Positions 20,654 through 29,293 are shown, counted from the first letter of the stretch. The stretch: DNA of 64,000 nucleotides from Geoalkalibacter sp. (GCF_030605225.1 NZ_JAUWAV010000003.1:1-64000); one strand, 5' to 3'. The notes: generated by a model not told the origin, from the letters alone. Program-made: numbers and translations.

Positions 20654-20749
20654 CCCCTGGTCTTTTCCAGGGAGAAACTCAAAAAGGGTATACATTATAG
20701 GCCGGGTGAAAAAAAACGGCACGGAAAAAATGTCGGTTTCATGAATGTT

Positions 20750-22162
20750 TTACTCGGTGTGCCGCTCCCGCGCCGCCTGCCAGTGATTGACCGGGCCCTG
20801 TCCCGCGCCCAGGGGAAGGGCGGTGGCGATGGCGGTGCTGATGAAGGCCTTGGCGCCGGCCACCGCCTGGACCAGGGGGCGTCCCTGGGCCAGATAGGTG
20901 GCGATGGCCGCCGAGAAGGTGCAGCCGGTGCCGTGGGTGTTGGCGCTGGCGATGCGTGGCGCGCTGAAGCGGTGCAGTTGATTGCCTTCGAGCAGCAGAT
21001 CAACGGCCTCGCCGGCGAGATGGCCGCCCTTGATCAGGACGTTGCGCGCGCCCATTTGCCGCAGCTGATAGGCCGCGCGCTCCATGTCGTCGAGGGTACG
21101 CACTTCCATGTCGCACAAGGCTTGGGCTTCGGGCAGATTGGGGGTGAGCAGGTAGGTGCGCGGCAGCAGCCGTTCGCGCACCGCCCTGACCGCCTCCGGC
21201 TCCAGAAGGGAAGCCCCGCCCTTGGCGATCATCACCGGATCGACCACCGCGAGCAGGCGTCGCTGGTCAATGGCGTCGCCGACCAGGGCGACGATGTCGG
21301 CGTTTAAGAGCATGCCGGTTTTCAGGGTGTCCGTGCCGATATCCTCCAGCACCGCCGTCATTTGCGCGGCGACGAAGGCGGCCGGAACGGCATGGATGCC
21401 GCTGACCCCGAGGGTGTTTTGCGCGGTAAGCGCGGTGATGACGCTGGTGCCGTAAGACCCAAGGAGGCTGATGGTCTTGAGATCGGCCTGAATGCCGGCG
21501 CCGCCGCCGGAATCGGATCCGGCCACCGTCAGCACGCGGCCGCGCGGAAAAGGCAGCCGGGCGTTGAACTGCAGGGCGATTTCCCGCGCGGCCAGCCAGG
21601 GCTCGGAGGCCTGGGCGACGGCGGAGATCACCGCCACCGCATCGGCGCCGGCGCCGATCAACTCGGCGGTGTGATCACGGTCGATGCCGCCGATGGCGAC
21701 GATGGGAATCCGCACCGCCGCGCGTACCCGGCGCAGGGTGTCGACCCCGACCACCACCGCGTCGTCCTTGCTGGAGGTGGGGTACATGCTGCCCAGGCCG
21801 ATATAATCGGCGCCCTGCTGCTGCGCCTGGAGAGCCTGCTCGACGGTGCGCGTCGACACGCCGATGAGCTTGTCGCGCCCCAGGAGGTTTCGCGCCGCCT
21901 GGACGTTTGCATCTTTCTGGCCGAGATGCACGCCGTCGGCCTCGCAGTCGCGCGCCAGTTGGGGGGAGTCGTTGACGATGAACAGGGCTCCGGCCGCGCG
22001 GCACAGCCGGCGCAGGCGCCCGGCGACCTCGCGCTGTTGCTCGGGCGAGCGGTGTTTGTCGCGGTATTGCAGGATGCGCGCCCCGCCCTTGAGGGCCTCG
22101 CCGATGCGCTGTTCGGCTTCAGGACCGGCGGCGTCGCTGATGAGATAAAGTCCTTGAATCAT
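20750..22162 (-). CDS. thiED: Fused thiamine-phosphate synthase / HMP(-P) kinase (ThiE-ThiD)
   Basis: A 470-residue fusion covering two late steps of thiamine synthesis. Residues 1-205 are ThiE, which couples HMP-PP with thiazole phosphate: ARILQYRDK, VNDSPQLARDCEADGVHLGQ, GVSTRT and VAIGGID. Residues 208-465 are ThiD, the HMP/HMP-P kinase: VLTVAGSDSGGGAGIQADLKT, LKTGML, DPVMIAKGG and NTHGTGCTFSAAI. Both active regions look intact. The ATG at 22162 has only a weak AGGACT site. It lies between cooT (upstream, separated by a terminator-like hairpin) and thiC (downstream). The fusion makes the HMP branch end-product directly available to the coupling enzyme. Confidence 0.95.
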   Translation of the reverse strand: MIQGLYLISDAAGPEAEQRIGEALKGGARILQYRDKHRSPEQQREVAGRLRRLCRAAGALFIVNDSPQLARDCEADGVHLGQKDANVQAARNLLGRDKLIGVSTRTVEQALQAQQQGADYIGLGSMYPTSSKDDAVVVGVDTLRRVRAAVRIPIVAIGGIDRDHTAELIGAGADAVAVISAVAQASEPWLAAREIALQFNARLPFPRGRVLTVAGSDSGGGAGIQADLKTISLLGSYGTSVITALTAQNTLGVSGIHAVPAAFVAAQMTAVLEDIGTDTLKTGMLLNADIVALVGDAIDQRRLLAVVDPVMIAKGGASLLEPEAVRAVRERLLPRTYLLTPNLPEAQALCDMEVRTLDDMERAAYQLRQMGARNVLIKGGHLAGEAVDLLLEGNQLHRFSAPRIASANTHGTGCTFSAAIATYLAQGRPLVQAVAGAKAFISTAIATALPLGAGQGPVNHWQAARERHTE

Positions 22163-22188
22163 GGAGTCCTCGCGGGTGCGCGCGACAC

Positions 22189-22229
22189 AAAAGAAAAACG
22201 CCGCGACCGGTCAGGGAACCGCTGCGGCG
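22189..22229 (-). terminator. Terminator-like hairpin between cooT and thiED
   Basis: Bottom-strand stem CGCCGC/GCGGCG (22224-22229 with 22200-22205), with an inner GGT/ACC pairing, is followed by TTTTTCTTTT. It lies about 50 bp after the cooT stop and 27 bp before thiED, so it may end cooT transcripts or attenuate readthrough. Confidence 0.65.
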
Positions 22230-22282
22230 ATTTGGATGATGTTGTGAACGCGTGAATGAGGTTGACGCCGACGCTGGTTTTT

Positions 22283-22471
22283 TCAGGCGGCAACGACAAT
22301 GCGACGGTTGAGCAGGTCGATTTCCTCGATGCGGCCCGAAATCTCCTCGGTCTTGCCGAAGGCATCGATCAGCCGCAGGCCGTTTTTACCGGGAAGAATC
22401 GAGGCGATATGGTGCAGATCGCGTTCTTCCTTGCCGAAAATCAGATGAAAGCCGCCGGGGTCGAGACACAT
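22283..22471 (-). CDS. cooT: CooT family small nickel-binding-type protein
   Basis: A 62-residue protein matching the CooT pattern. It starts Met-Cys, and Cys2 is the metal-binding residue in CooT homodimers. It has the family's short beta strands (IASILPGKNGLRLIDAFG, then ISGRIEEIDLLNRRIVV). In Rhodospirillum CooT helps load nickel into CO dehydrogenase; the broader family occurs in anaerobes without CODH next door, as here. AAGGAGG lies 9 nt before the ATG. The symbol reflects the family; no CODH or hydrogenase gene is in this window, so the client enzyme is unknown. Confidence 0.8.
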   Translation of the reverse strand: MCLDPGGFHLIFGKEERDLHHIASILPGKNGLRLIDAFGKTEEISGRIEEIDLLNRRIVVAA

Positions 22472-22501
22472 GGATGAACCTCCTTTAAATCACTCCTTCG
22501 G

Positions 22502-22530
22502 AAGCTAAAGGATCCGGCGGAGGGTGTCAA
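22502..22530 (-). promoter_or_regulatory. Candidate promoter of cooT
   Basis: Bottom-strand TTGACA (22525-22530), 17-bp spacer, TAGCTT (22502-22507), 31 bp before the cooT start. The -35 is perfect and the -10 weak (3/6). Confidence 0.45.
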
Positions 22531-22645
22531 TAGGGTTGCATGATAAAAATGTCCCTGTGTCGCGGACCTCGGTGCTTTACTTGCCCTGGGCCGCGTGATA
22601 AATAAGTGCCTTTCCAGAGTCTTTTTCTCCGGGGATTTTCTCGCC

Positions 22646-23767
22646 ATGCCCGTTTCCCGCCCGACCCATGTCGATATCGATCTCGCCGCCCTGCGTCATA
22701 ATTTTCGCCTGGTGCGGCATCAGGCCGGCGCCGACCGCCAGGTGCTGGCCATCGTCAAGGCCGACGCCTATGGCCACGGGGCCCGCGAGGTGGCGCGCGC
22801 TCTCGAAGCCGAAGGCGTCGATCTCTTCGGCGTGGCGCTTCTCGAAGAGGCCAAGGATCTGCGCGCCGCCGGCATCCAGGCGCCGATCCTGATTCTCGGC
22901 GGCATCCATCCCGGCCAGGAAGTCGGGTTTTTTCGGCCGGGTCTGATTCCCTGCATTTTCGACCTGGAAACGGCGCGTCGCCTCAACGCGGCGGCCCAGG
23001 CCGCGGGTCAGATCCTCGACTGTCACCTCAAGATCGACACAGGCATGGGGCGGGTGGGGTTCTACAACGGCGAACTCGATCAGGTGCTGCCCGAGTTGGC
23101 CAAACTGAGACATTTGCGCATCGACGGAGTCATGTCCCATCTGGCCGTGGCCGATGAACTGCCCCATCCCTTCACCGACGAGCAGCTCTCGCGCTTTCGC
23201 CGGGCCGTGGCGCGCATTCGCGCGGCCGGTCACGCCCCGCGCTATCTGCATATCGCCAACAGCGCCGCGCTCTTTGCCCACGACATTCCCGAATGCAATC
23301 TGGTGCGGCCCGGCATCGTGCTCTACGGGGCGCTGCCTTCCGCGCATTTCGCCGGGCGCCTCGATTTGCGGCCGGTCATGCACTGGCGCACCTCCATCGC
23401 CATGCTCAAGACCCTGCCGACGGGCAGCGGCGTGAGTTACGGGCGGCGTTTCATCGCCACTCGCCCGACCTTGATCGCGACCCTGCCGGTGGGCTATGCC
23501 GACGGCTACAATCGGGGCCTGACCAACCGCGGCGAGGTGCTGGTGCGCGGTTGCCGCGCGCCGGTCGCCGGTACGGTGTGCATGGACTGGACGATGATCG
23601 ATGTCACCGACGTGCCCGGCGTCCAGGTCGGCGACGAGGTGACCCTGCTCGGCGAGGCCGACGGCCAGTGGATTCGCGCCGAGGACTGGGCGGAGAAAAT
23701 CGGCACCATTCCCTACGAAGTGTTCTGCCAGGTGAGCAAGCGCGTGCCGAGAATCATCAAAGGCTGA
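22646..23767 (+). CDS. alr: Alanine racemase
   Basis: PLP enzyme making D-alanine for peptidoglycan. The 373-residue protein (from the ATG at 22646) has the N-terminal TIM barrel with PLP lysine Lys38 in AIVKADAYGHG. The second catalytic residue Tyr265 is in GVSYGRRF at the start of the C-terminal beta domain. Also present are LKIDTGMGRVGF, NSAALF, RPGIVLYG and VCMDWTMIDVTD. The frame extends to a GTG at 22595, but those 17 residues do not match the family. The stop is followed immediately by a heptad array. It is monocistronic or drives the following ATPase gene through the repeat. Confidence 0.95.
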   Translation: MPVSRPTHVDIDLAALRHNFRLVRHQAGADRQVLAIVKADAYGHGAREVARALEAEGVDLFGVALLEEAKDLRAAGIQAPILILGGIHPGQEVGFFRPGLIPCIFDLETARRLNAAAQAAGQILDCHLKIDTGMGRVGFYNGELDQVLPELAKLRHLRIDGVMSHLAVADELPHPFTDEQLSRFRRAVARIRAAGHAPRYLHIANSAALFAHDIPECNLVRPGIVLYGALPSAHFAGRLDLRPVMHWRTSIAMLKTLPTGSGVSYGRRFIATRPTLIATLPVGYADGYNRGLTNRGEVLVRGCRAPVAGTVCMDWTMIDVTDVPGVQVGDEVTLLGEADGQWIRAEDWAEKIGTIPYEVFCQVSKRVPRIIKG

Positions 23768-23771
23768 CGCC

Positions 23772-23806
23772 TTTGGTCATTTGTCCTTTGTCCTTGGTCA
23801 TTTGTT
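23772..23806. repeat. Degenerate heptad array, locus 2 left arm
   Basis: Five consecutive 7-bp units: TTTGGTC, ATTTGTC, CTTTGTC, CTTGGTC, ATTTGTT. They begin 4 bp after the alr stop. The array is an inverted partner of the array at 23867-23900, 60 bp away. Confidence 0.85.
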
Positions 23807-23866
23807 GTCGGTGCGCAATTGTGGCTTTCGAGCCCGAAACCGCGCCGCATGGATTATTTGCTTTTG

Positions 23867-23900
23867 AACAAAGGACCAAGGACAAATGACAAAGGACAAT
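23867..23900. repeat. Degenerate heptad array, locus 2 right arm
   Basis: Units AACAAAG, GACCAAG, GACAAAT, GACAAAG, GACAA are the inverted complement of the left arm. The start codon of the next gene (23886-23888) lies inside this array, so its protein begins MTKD. Confidence 0.85.
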
Positions 23901-25118
23901 TTTTCTCTTGCCCTTGATCTAGGCACCACCACCCTGGTCGGGCGATTGCTCGATGACGCGGGCGTGGTGCGGGCCGAGGACCGTTGTTTGAATCCCCAGG
24001 GCGCGGTCGCCTCCGATATCATCCGGCGCCTGGAGGCGGCGCGGGCGGGGCGGGGCGCTGAACTGCAAGGGCTGTTGGCCCAGGGGATTGATTGCCTGAC
24101 CGCCGAGCTGCTGCGCCTGGCCGGGGTCGCGCGGGGGCGGCTTGCTTCGGCGGCCCTTGCGGCCAATCCCGGCATCGCCCATCTGTTGGCCGCCGAACCC
24201 GTCGAGAGCCTGCTGTTTCCCCCCCATCGCCCCGCCTTTCGCGGCGGCGCGTTTTTTCCGCCCGCCCGGTTCAGGCTTGATCTTCCCTGCGCGGTCTATC
24301 TTTTCCCCCTGGTGTCCGGCTATGTGGGCGGCGATCTGGTGGCGTTTCTTTATGGCCAGGGGGACCCTGCCGCCGCGACTCTGTATGTCGACATCGGCAC
24401 CAATGCCGAGCTGGCGCTCCATGCCGATGGCTGCCGGCTGGTCAGTTCCGTGGCGGCGGGTCCCGCCTTCGAAGGCGGTGAAATTGCCTGCGGCATGATG
24501 CGCACCACCGGAGCGGTGGAGGACGTGCGGGTGGACGGTGATCGCCTGCGTCTTGCGGTGGTGGGGCAGGGCGCGCCGCGCGGCCTTTGCGGCAGCGGCC
24601 TGGTGACGGCGGTGGCGGCGGCGCTCGCAGGCGGTCTCATGGACCGGGCCGGAAACTTGCGGGCGCCCGGGGAGGTGACGACCAACCTGGCGCGCTACCT
24701 GATGGAAAAAGACGGGCAGAGGGCGCTGCGGCTTTATCGCGACGCCACGGTCGACTTACTGATCACCCAGGAGGATGTGCGCGCTTTCCAGTTGGCCAAG
24801 GGGGCGGTGCATGCCGGGGTGAGCTGCCTGCTGGAGCGTGCCGGGGTGACGGCCGAGGCGCTGCGCGAGGTGGTGGTGACGGGCGCCTTCGGCGCCGCCC
24901 TGGGGCGGGAAAACCTGAAAAGAGTTGCCCTGTTGCCTGATTCCGTGATAGAAAAAGTCCGTTTTGAAGCCGATGGGGCCCTGCGCGGCGTCGCGCGTTT
25001 TTTGGCCATGGCCGGAGCCGAGGATCAGGTGGCGCGCCTGGCCGCGAGCCTACGTCCCTATCCCCTGTCGGGCACCCCCGCCTTTGAAAAGGCATTCATC
25101 GCAGCGCTCAATTTCTGA
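23886..25118 (+). CDS. RACo-like ASKHA-fold ATPase lacking the ferredoxin domain
   Basis: A 410-residue soluble protein resembling the middle and C-terminal (DUF4445) parts of RACo, the ATP-dependent reductive activator of corrinoid proteins. It has LALDLGTTTLVGRLLD (phosphate loop 1), TLYVDIGTNAELALH (phosphate loop 2), AGPAFEGGEIACGMM, LCGSGLVTAVAAAL, AFQLAKGAVHAGVSCLL and VVVTGAFGAALG. Full-length RACo-type proteins start with a 2Fe-2S domain (CxxxxCxxC pattern); this one begins directly at the ATPase core and has no such cysteines. It either needs a separate electron donor or has another job. No corrinoid methyltransferase is adjacent. The N-terminal residues come from the heptad repeat; an upstream ribosome site is poor. 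Confidence 0.85.
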   Translation: MTKDNFSLALDLGTTTLVGRLLDDAGVVRAEDRCLNPQGAVASDIIRRLEAARAGRGAELQGLLAQGIDCLTAELLRLAGVARGRLASAALAANPGIAHLLAAEPVESLLFPPHRPAFRGGAFFPPARFRLDLPCAVYLFPLVSGYVGGDLVAFLYGQGDPAAATLYVDIGTNAELALHADGCRLVSSVAAGPAFEGGEIACGMMRTTGAVEDVRVDGDRLRLAVVGQGAPRGLCGSGLVTAVAAALAGGLMDRAGNLRAPGEVTTNLARYLMEKDGQRALRLYRDATVDLLITQEDVRAFQLAKGAVHAGVSCLLERAGVTAEALREVVVTGAFGAALGRENLKRVALLPDSVIEKVRFEADGALRGVARFLAMAGAEDQVARLAASLRPYPLSGTPAFEKAFIAALNF

Positions 25119-25146
25119 AAACCGCCGTCCTCGTCGGTTTTTTTGC
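25118..25146 (+). terminator. Terminator after the RACo-like gene
   Basis: Stem AAAACCG/CGGTTTT (25118-25124 with 25135-25141) has a 10-nt loop and a continuing T-run, overlapping the stop codon. Confidence 0.75.
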
Positions 25147-25181
25147 TTTTCGGGCCTTCACGTAACGGAAAGGATCGCTCC

Positions 25182-26747
25182 ATGGCCAGCATCAAGCGTG
25201 CGCTCATCAGTCTCTCGGACAAGACCGGCATCGTCGATTTCGCCAAGGAACTCGCGGGATTCGGCGTGGAAATCCTCTCCACCGGCGGCACCGCCAAGCT
25301 GCTGCGCGACAGCGGCCTCGCCGTCAAGGACGTCTCCGAGTTCACCGGGTTTCCCGAGATGCTCGACGGCCGGGTGAAAACCCTGCATCCCAAGGTCCAT
25401 GGCGGTCTGCTCGGTCTGCGCGACAACCCCGAGCATGTGGTCACCATGGCCAAGCACGGCATCGAGCCCATCGACATGGTGGTGGTCAACCTCTATCCCT
25501 TCGAGGCCACCGTCGCCAAGCAGGGCTGCACCCTGGAGGATGCCATCGAGAACATCGACATCGGCGGCCCCACCATGCTGCGCAGCGCCGCCAAGAACAA
25601 CCGCGATGTCACGGTCATCGTCGATCCCGCCGATTACGCCCCGGTACTCGCCGAGATGAAAGCCGCGGGGGGCGCGGTCTCGCGCGACACCAACTTTCGC
25701 CTGGCCGTCAAGGTCTATCAGCACACCGCCGCCTACGACGGCGCCATTTCCAACTGGCTGGGCAAAAAGATCGGCGAGGAAGCCGTCGACTTCCCGCCGG
25801 CCCTGACCTTTCAGTTTCACAAGGCGCAGGACATGCGCTACGGGGAGAATCCTCACCAGAAGGCTGCTTTCTACGTCGAGCGCGACATCCGCGAGGCGTC
25901 CATCGCCACCGCGCGCCAGTTGCAGGGCAAGGAGCTCTCCTACAACAACATTGCCGACACCGACGCCGCCCTCGAATGCGTCAAGCAGTTCAGCGAAGGG
26001 CCGGCCTGTGTCATCGTCAAGCACGCCAACCCCTGCGGCGTGGCCCTGGGCAAGAATCTGCTCGACGCCTACGCGCGCGCTTTTTCCACCGACCCCGAAT
26101 CGGCCTTCGGCGGCATCATCGCCTTCAATCGAGAGCTCGATGCGGCCACCGCGAAAGCCATCGTCGATCAGCAGTTCGTCGAGGTGATCATCGCGCCCAA
26201 GGTCACCGCCGAAGCCTCGCGGGTGGTTGCGGCCAAGAAAAACGTGCGCCTGCTCGAATGCGGCTTCTGGCCCGAGCAGTCCGCGGCGCGTCTGGATCTC
26301 AAGCGGGTCAACGGCGGGCTGCTGGTGCAGGACACGGATCTGGCGCTCCTCGATCAGATCAAGGTGGTCACCAAGCGTCGGCCCACCGACCAGGAGATGG
26401 AGGATCTGCTGTTCACCTGGCGAGTGGCCAAGTTCGTCAAGTCCAACGCCATCGTCTACGGCAAGGCCGGCATGACCATCGGCGTCGGCGCCGGGCAGAT
26501 GAGCCGCGTCAATTCGGCGCGCATCGCCGCCATCAAGGCCGAGCATGCCGGGCTAGAGGTCAAGGGCTCGGTGATGGCCTCCGATGCCTTTTTCCCCTTC
26601 CGCGACGGCATCGACAACGCGGCCGCCAGCGGCATCGCCGCGGTCATCCAGCCCGGCGGTTCGATCCGTGACGAGGAAGTCATCGCCGCCGCCGACGAGC
26701 ACGGCATGGCCATGGTGTTCACCGCCATGCGCCATTTCCGGCATTGA
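25182..26747 (+). CDS. purH: Bifunctional AICAR transformylase / IMP cyclohydrolase
   Basis: Catalyses the last two steps of IMP synthesis. The 521-residue protein has the N-terminal MGS-like cyclohydrolase domain ([40 protein letters not shown]) and the C-terminal transformylase with LRYGENPHQ-type motif ([13 protein letters not shown]), [29 protein letters not shown], and [12 protein letters not shown]. The ATG at 25182 is preceded by GGAAAGGA; an in-frame start at 25143 lies in terminator sequence. It is followed by purD after a repeat element and then purE, so three purine genes are grouped. Confidence 0.97.
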   Translation: MASIKRALISLSDKTGIVDFAKELAGFGVEILSTGGTAKLLRDSGLAVKDVSEFTGFPEMLDGRVKTLHPKVHGGLLGLRDNPEHVVTMAKHGIEPIDMVVVNLYPFEATVAKQGCTLEDAIENIDIGGPTMLRSAAKNNRDVTVIVDPADYAPVLAEMKAAGGAVSRDTNFRLAVKVYQHTAAYDGAISNWLGKKIGEEAVDFPPALTFQFHKAQDMRYGENPHQKAAFYVERDIREASIATARQLQGKELSYNNIADTDAALECVKQFSEGPACVIVKHANPCGVALGKNLLDAYARAFSTDPESAFGGIIAFNRELDAATAKAIVDQQFVEVIIAPKVTAEASRVVAAKKNVRLLECGFWPEQSAARLDLKRVNGGLLVQDTDLALLDQIKVVTKRRPTDQEMEDLLFTWRVAKFVKSNAIVYGKAGMTIGVGAGQMSRVNSARIAAIKAEHAGLEVKGSVMASDAFFPFRDGIDNAAASGIAAVIQPGGSIRDEEVIAAADEHGMAMVFTAMRHFRH

Positions 26748-26754
26748 TGGATTC

Positions 26755-26805
26755 GTAGGGGCGACCCGCTGGGTCGCCCTGGGCGAGGCAGCGCCTCGCC
26801 CCTAC
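26755..26805. repeat. Cloverleaf-like inverted-repeat element between purH and purD
   Basis: A perfect 10-bp outer stem GTAGGGGCGA/TCGCCCCTAC (26755-26764, 26796-26805) encloses two hairpins: GGCGACCC-GCT-GGGTCGCC and GGCGAGGC-AGC-GCCTCGCC, partly sharing the outer arm. A degenerate half copy (CGCCC-CTA-GGGCG) lies about 30 bp further on. It looks like a dispersed non-coding element rather than a terminator, since no T-run follows. Confidence 0.8.
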
Positions 26806-26871
26806 AACGGCATGGCAAATAGGGTGCAGCAGGTTGCGCCCCTAGGGCGTATTTCAAAGCAGAGGTGAGAG

Positions 26872-28149
26872 ATGAAGATTCTGGTGGTCGGTGGAGGGGG
26901 GCGCGAACATGCCCTGGTCTGGAAAATCGCCCAATCGCCCCTGGTGGCGAAGGTCTGGTGCGCGCCGGGCAATCCCGGCATCGCCCAGCTCGCTGAGTGC
27001 GTGGACATCGCCGCCGATGATCTGGGCGGGCTTCTGGCCTTCGCCCTGGAGCAGGATGTCGACCTCACCGTGGTGGGACCCGAGGCGCCCCTGACCCTGG
27101 GCATCGTCGATCGTTTCCGCGCGGCGGGGCTGACCATCTTCGGCCCGACGCAGGCGGCGGCGCGTCTTGAGGGAAGCAAGGGCTTCTCCAAGGATCTCAT
27201 GGCCAAGTACGGCATTCCCACCGCGGCCTACCGGCGCTTCGCCGATCGCGACGAAGCGGTGGCGTACATCCGCAACCAGGGGGCGCCCATCGTCGTCAAG
27301 GCCGACGGTCTGGCCGCCGGCAAGGGCGTGGTGGTGGCCACCAGCGTCGAGCAGGCCGTTGCCGCCGTGGACGAGATCATGGTCGCCGGGGTGTTCGGCG
27401 CGGCCGGCGCCGAAGTGGTCATCGAGGAATTCATGGACGGCGAGGAGGCCTCGTTCTTCGTCTTCACCGACGGCAAGAACATTCTGCCCCTGGCCTCGGC
27501 GCAGGATCACAAGCGCATTTTCGACGGCGATCAGGGGCCCAACACCGGCGGCATGGGGGCCTATTCCCCGGCGCCGGTGGTGACTCCCGAACTGCATCGC
27601 AAAATCATCGAATCCATCGTGCGCCCCACCATCGACGGCATGGCCCGCGAAGGCTGCCCCTACGCCGGGATTCTCTACGTCGGGCTGATGATCGCCAAGG
27701 GCAAGGCGCGCGTCGTCGAGTACAACGCCCGTTTCGGCGATCCCGAGGCACAGCCGCTGCTCATGCGCCTGAAATCCGACATCGTGCCGGTGCTGCTGGG
27801 CTGCGCGCGTGGCGAAATGCGCCAGAGCGAACTTGAATGGCACGACAAGGCGGCGGTTTGCGTGGTCATGGCCTCGGGGGGCTATCCCGGTTCCTACGAG
27901 AAGGGTTTTGCCATTTCGGGGCTGGAGGAAGCGGCGAAAATCGAGGATCTGTTTGTCTTTCACGCCGGCACCGCCGCCAAGGATGGTCAAATCGTCAACT
28001 CCGGCGGCCGGGTGCTCGGCGTCACCGGCTTGGGCCGCAGCGTCGCCGAGGCCATCGCCAAGGCCTATGAGGGCACGGCGCTGATCTCCTGGCCGGGTGC
28101 GCAGTACCGCCGCGACATTGGCCAGAAGGCCTTGAATCGGAACGGATAA
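26872..28149 (+). CDS. purD: Phosphoribosylamine-glycine ligase
   Basis: ATP-grasp ligase making GAR in purine synthesis. The 425-residue protein has the N-domain [30 protein letters not shown], and [11 protein letters not shown]. The ATP-grasp core has [70 protein letters not shown] and [19 protein letters not shown] precedes the ATG. It sits between purH and purE, separated from each by a different repeat element, so whether the three are one transcript is open. Confidence 0.97.
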   Translation: MKILVVGGGGREHALVWKIAQSPLVAKVWCAPGNPGIAQLAECVDIAADDLGGLLAFALEQDVDLTVVGPEAPLTLGIVDRFRAAGLTIFGPTQAAARLEGSKGFSKDLMAKYGIPTAAYRRFADRDEAVAYIRNQGAPIVVKADGLAAGKGVVVATSVEQAVAAVDEIMVAGVFGAAGAEVVIEEFMDGEEASFFVFTDGKNILPLASAQDHKRIFDGDQGPNTGGMGAYSPAPVVTPELHRKIIESIVRPTIDGMAREGCPYAGILYVGLMIAKGKARVVEYNARFGDPEAQPLLMRLKSDIVPVLLGCARGEMRQSELEWHDKAAVCVVMASGGYPGSYEKGFAISGLEEAAKIEDLFVFHAGTAAKDGQIVNSGGRVLGVTGLGRSVAEAIAKAYEGTALISWPGAQYRRDIGQKALNRNG

Positions 28150-28151
28150 GA

Positions 28152-28247
28152 ATTTTCACCGCTGAGGCCGCAGAGTACGCCGAGGGAAATCAAGGAGGAA
28201 ATTTTTTCTCTGCGGACTCTGCGTGCTCCGCGGTGAGGCCATTTTTT
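28152..28247. repeat. Inverted-repeat element before purE
   Basis: Left arm 28152-28185 (TTTTCACCGC ... GCAGAGTACGCCGAGG) is an imperfect inverted copy of right arm 28208-28247 (CTCTGCGGACTCTGCGT ... CCGCGGTGAGGCC). It has the appearance of the CACCGCGGAG-type dispersed repeats seen in many delta-proteobacterial genomes. It lies between the purD stop and the purE start. Confidence 0.65.
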
Positions 28248-28264
28248 CGATGGAGAGTCAAGTC

Positions 28265-28783
28265 ATGAGCACTCAGCCCCTGGTCGGCATTCTGATGGGC
28301 AGCGACAATGATTACGAGGTGATGATCGAAGCGGGCAAGGCCCTCAAGGAACTTGGCATCGGATTTGAGATGGTCGTATCCAGCGCCCATCGCACCCCCG
28401 AGCGCACCGGAGCCTACGTGCGCAGCGCTCGCGAGCGCGGATTGAAAGTGTTGATCGCCGGCGCTGGCGCGGCCGCCCATCTCGCCGGGGTGGTGGCCGC
28501 CGAAACGACGCTGCCGGTCATCGCGGTGCCCATCGACTCGAGCGCCCTGCAGGGTCTCGATGCCCTGCTCGCCATGGTGCAGATGCCCGCCGGCATTCCC
28601 GTGGCGACCATGGCCATCGGCAAGCCCGGCGCGCGCAACGCCGGCATTTTCGCCGCGCAGATCCTCGGCGCGCAAGACCCGGCCATGGCCGCGCGACTGG
28701 CCGAGTTCAAGGAAAAAATGGCCGCCGGCGTCGTCGCCAAATCCGACGCCCTGCAGAAGCGGCTGGCTCAGGACGGGTTTTGA
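28265..28783 (+). CDS. purE: N5-carboxyaminoimidazole ribonucleotide mutase (class I PurE)
   Basis: Converts N5-CAIR to CAIR in purine synthesis. The 172-residue protein has [14 protein letters not shown] at the N-terminus, SAHRTPERT with the active-site His, [39 protein letters not shown] and [10 protein letters not shown]. The class I pattern implies a partner PurK, which is not in this window. The ATG at 28265 is the one aligned with the family; an upstream GTG/ATG extension lies inside the repeat. The next gene starts its own promoter 29 bp on. Confidence 0.95.
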   Translation: MSTQPLVGILMGSDNDYEVMIEAGKALKELGIGFEMVVSSAHRTPERTGAYVRSARERGLKVLIAGAGAAAHLAGVVAAETTLPVIAVPIDSSALQGLDALLAMVQMPAGIPVATMAIGKPGARNAGIFAAQILGAQDPAMAARLAEFKEKMAAGVVAKSDALQKRLAQDGF

Positions 28784-28811
28784 TGGGGGGAATCGCCCGC
28801 TCTATTCCTTC

Positions 28812-28840
28812 TTGACAAAAAAGTTTGCGCGGCTTAATGT
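28812..28840 (+). promoter_or_regulatory. Sigma-70 promoter of the tetraheme cytochrome gene
   Basis: TTGACA (28812-28817), 17-bp spacer, TAATGT (28835-28840), 37 bp before the ATG at 28877. The -35 is perfect and the -10 partial. Confidence 0.55.
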
Positions 28841-28876
28841 TTACGGCAAGTGCGATTCTTGCGGGAGGTGGTGTCC

Positions 28877-29230
28877 ATGAAAATGCTCGCGCCTTTGCTG
28901 ATGATTTTGGCCATGCTGGCGGCCGTTCCGGTTTTTTCCGAGGAGCCGGCGCAAAACCTCCCCGCCGCCGCGGAAGCGGTGCAGGATGTTCCCGACGCCG
29001 TGGTTTTTCCCGCCCGACTGGGGGATGTGAATTTCAGCCATGTCGATCACACCCGCTGGGTCCCCGACTGCACCACCTGCCATCATATGGAAACCTACGA
29101 CAAGTGCAGTTCCTGCCACGGCGTGATGGCTGACGCGCGCAAGAAGACCGATGCCTTTCACATGCAGTGCAAGGGCTGCCATCAAGAACACAATCTGAGC
29201 ACCAACTGCACGGATTGCCATATTCGCTAG
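28877..29230 (+). CDS. Small periplasmic tetraheme cytochrome c (c3/c7-like)
   Basis: A 117-residue exported cytochrome. A signal peptide ends near residue 22. Four CxxCH motifs lie at C65, C77, C98 and C111. Additional histidines (55, 58, 70, 95, 105) are available as distal ligands, and the FSHVDH spacing before heme 1 is typical of class III cytochromes. Geobacter PpcA-type c7 proteins have three hemes; this has four, so it resembles c3 or the tetraheme c3-family relatives. Likely a soluble periplasmic electron shuttle between the inner membrane and the outer-membrane conduit encoded downstream. GGGAGG precedes the ATG; an in-frame GTG at 28850 is less likely. Confidence 0.92.
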   Translation: MKMLAPLLMILAMLAAVPVFSEEPAQNLPAAAEAVQDVPDAVVFPARLGDVNFSHVDHTRWVPDCTTCHHMETYDKCSSCHGVMADARKKTDAFHMQCKGCHQEHNLSTNCTDCHIR

Positions 29231-29258
29231 TCGTCTGTCCCTTCCTCGCTTCTTCCCC

Positions 29259-29293
29259 AAACCGACGCCGGGTTTTCCCTGCGTCGGTTTTTT
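29259..29293 (+). terminator. Terminator after the tetraheme cytochrome gene
   Basis: Perfect stem AAACCGACGC/GCGTCGGTTT (29259-29268 with 29281-29290) has a 12-nt loop and six Ts. A second small inverted repeat GGATTC/GAATCC (29350-29355, 29364-29369) lies further down the gap with no clear role. Confidence 0.9.

Noticed and set aside
20529-20750. Possible TPP riboswitch before thiC
   Set aside because: Neither strand shows the CUGAGA core or the pyrophosphate-helix pattern; the gap is explained by a repeat element and a small hairpin.
23761-23900. Heptad arrays as a CRISPR-like array
   Set aside because: Units are only seven bases with no spacers between them and the two arms are inverted, so this is not a CRISPR.
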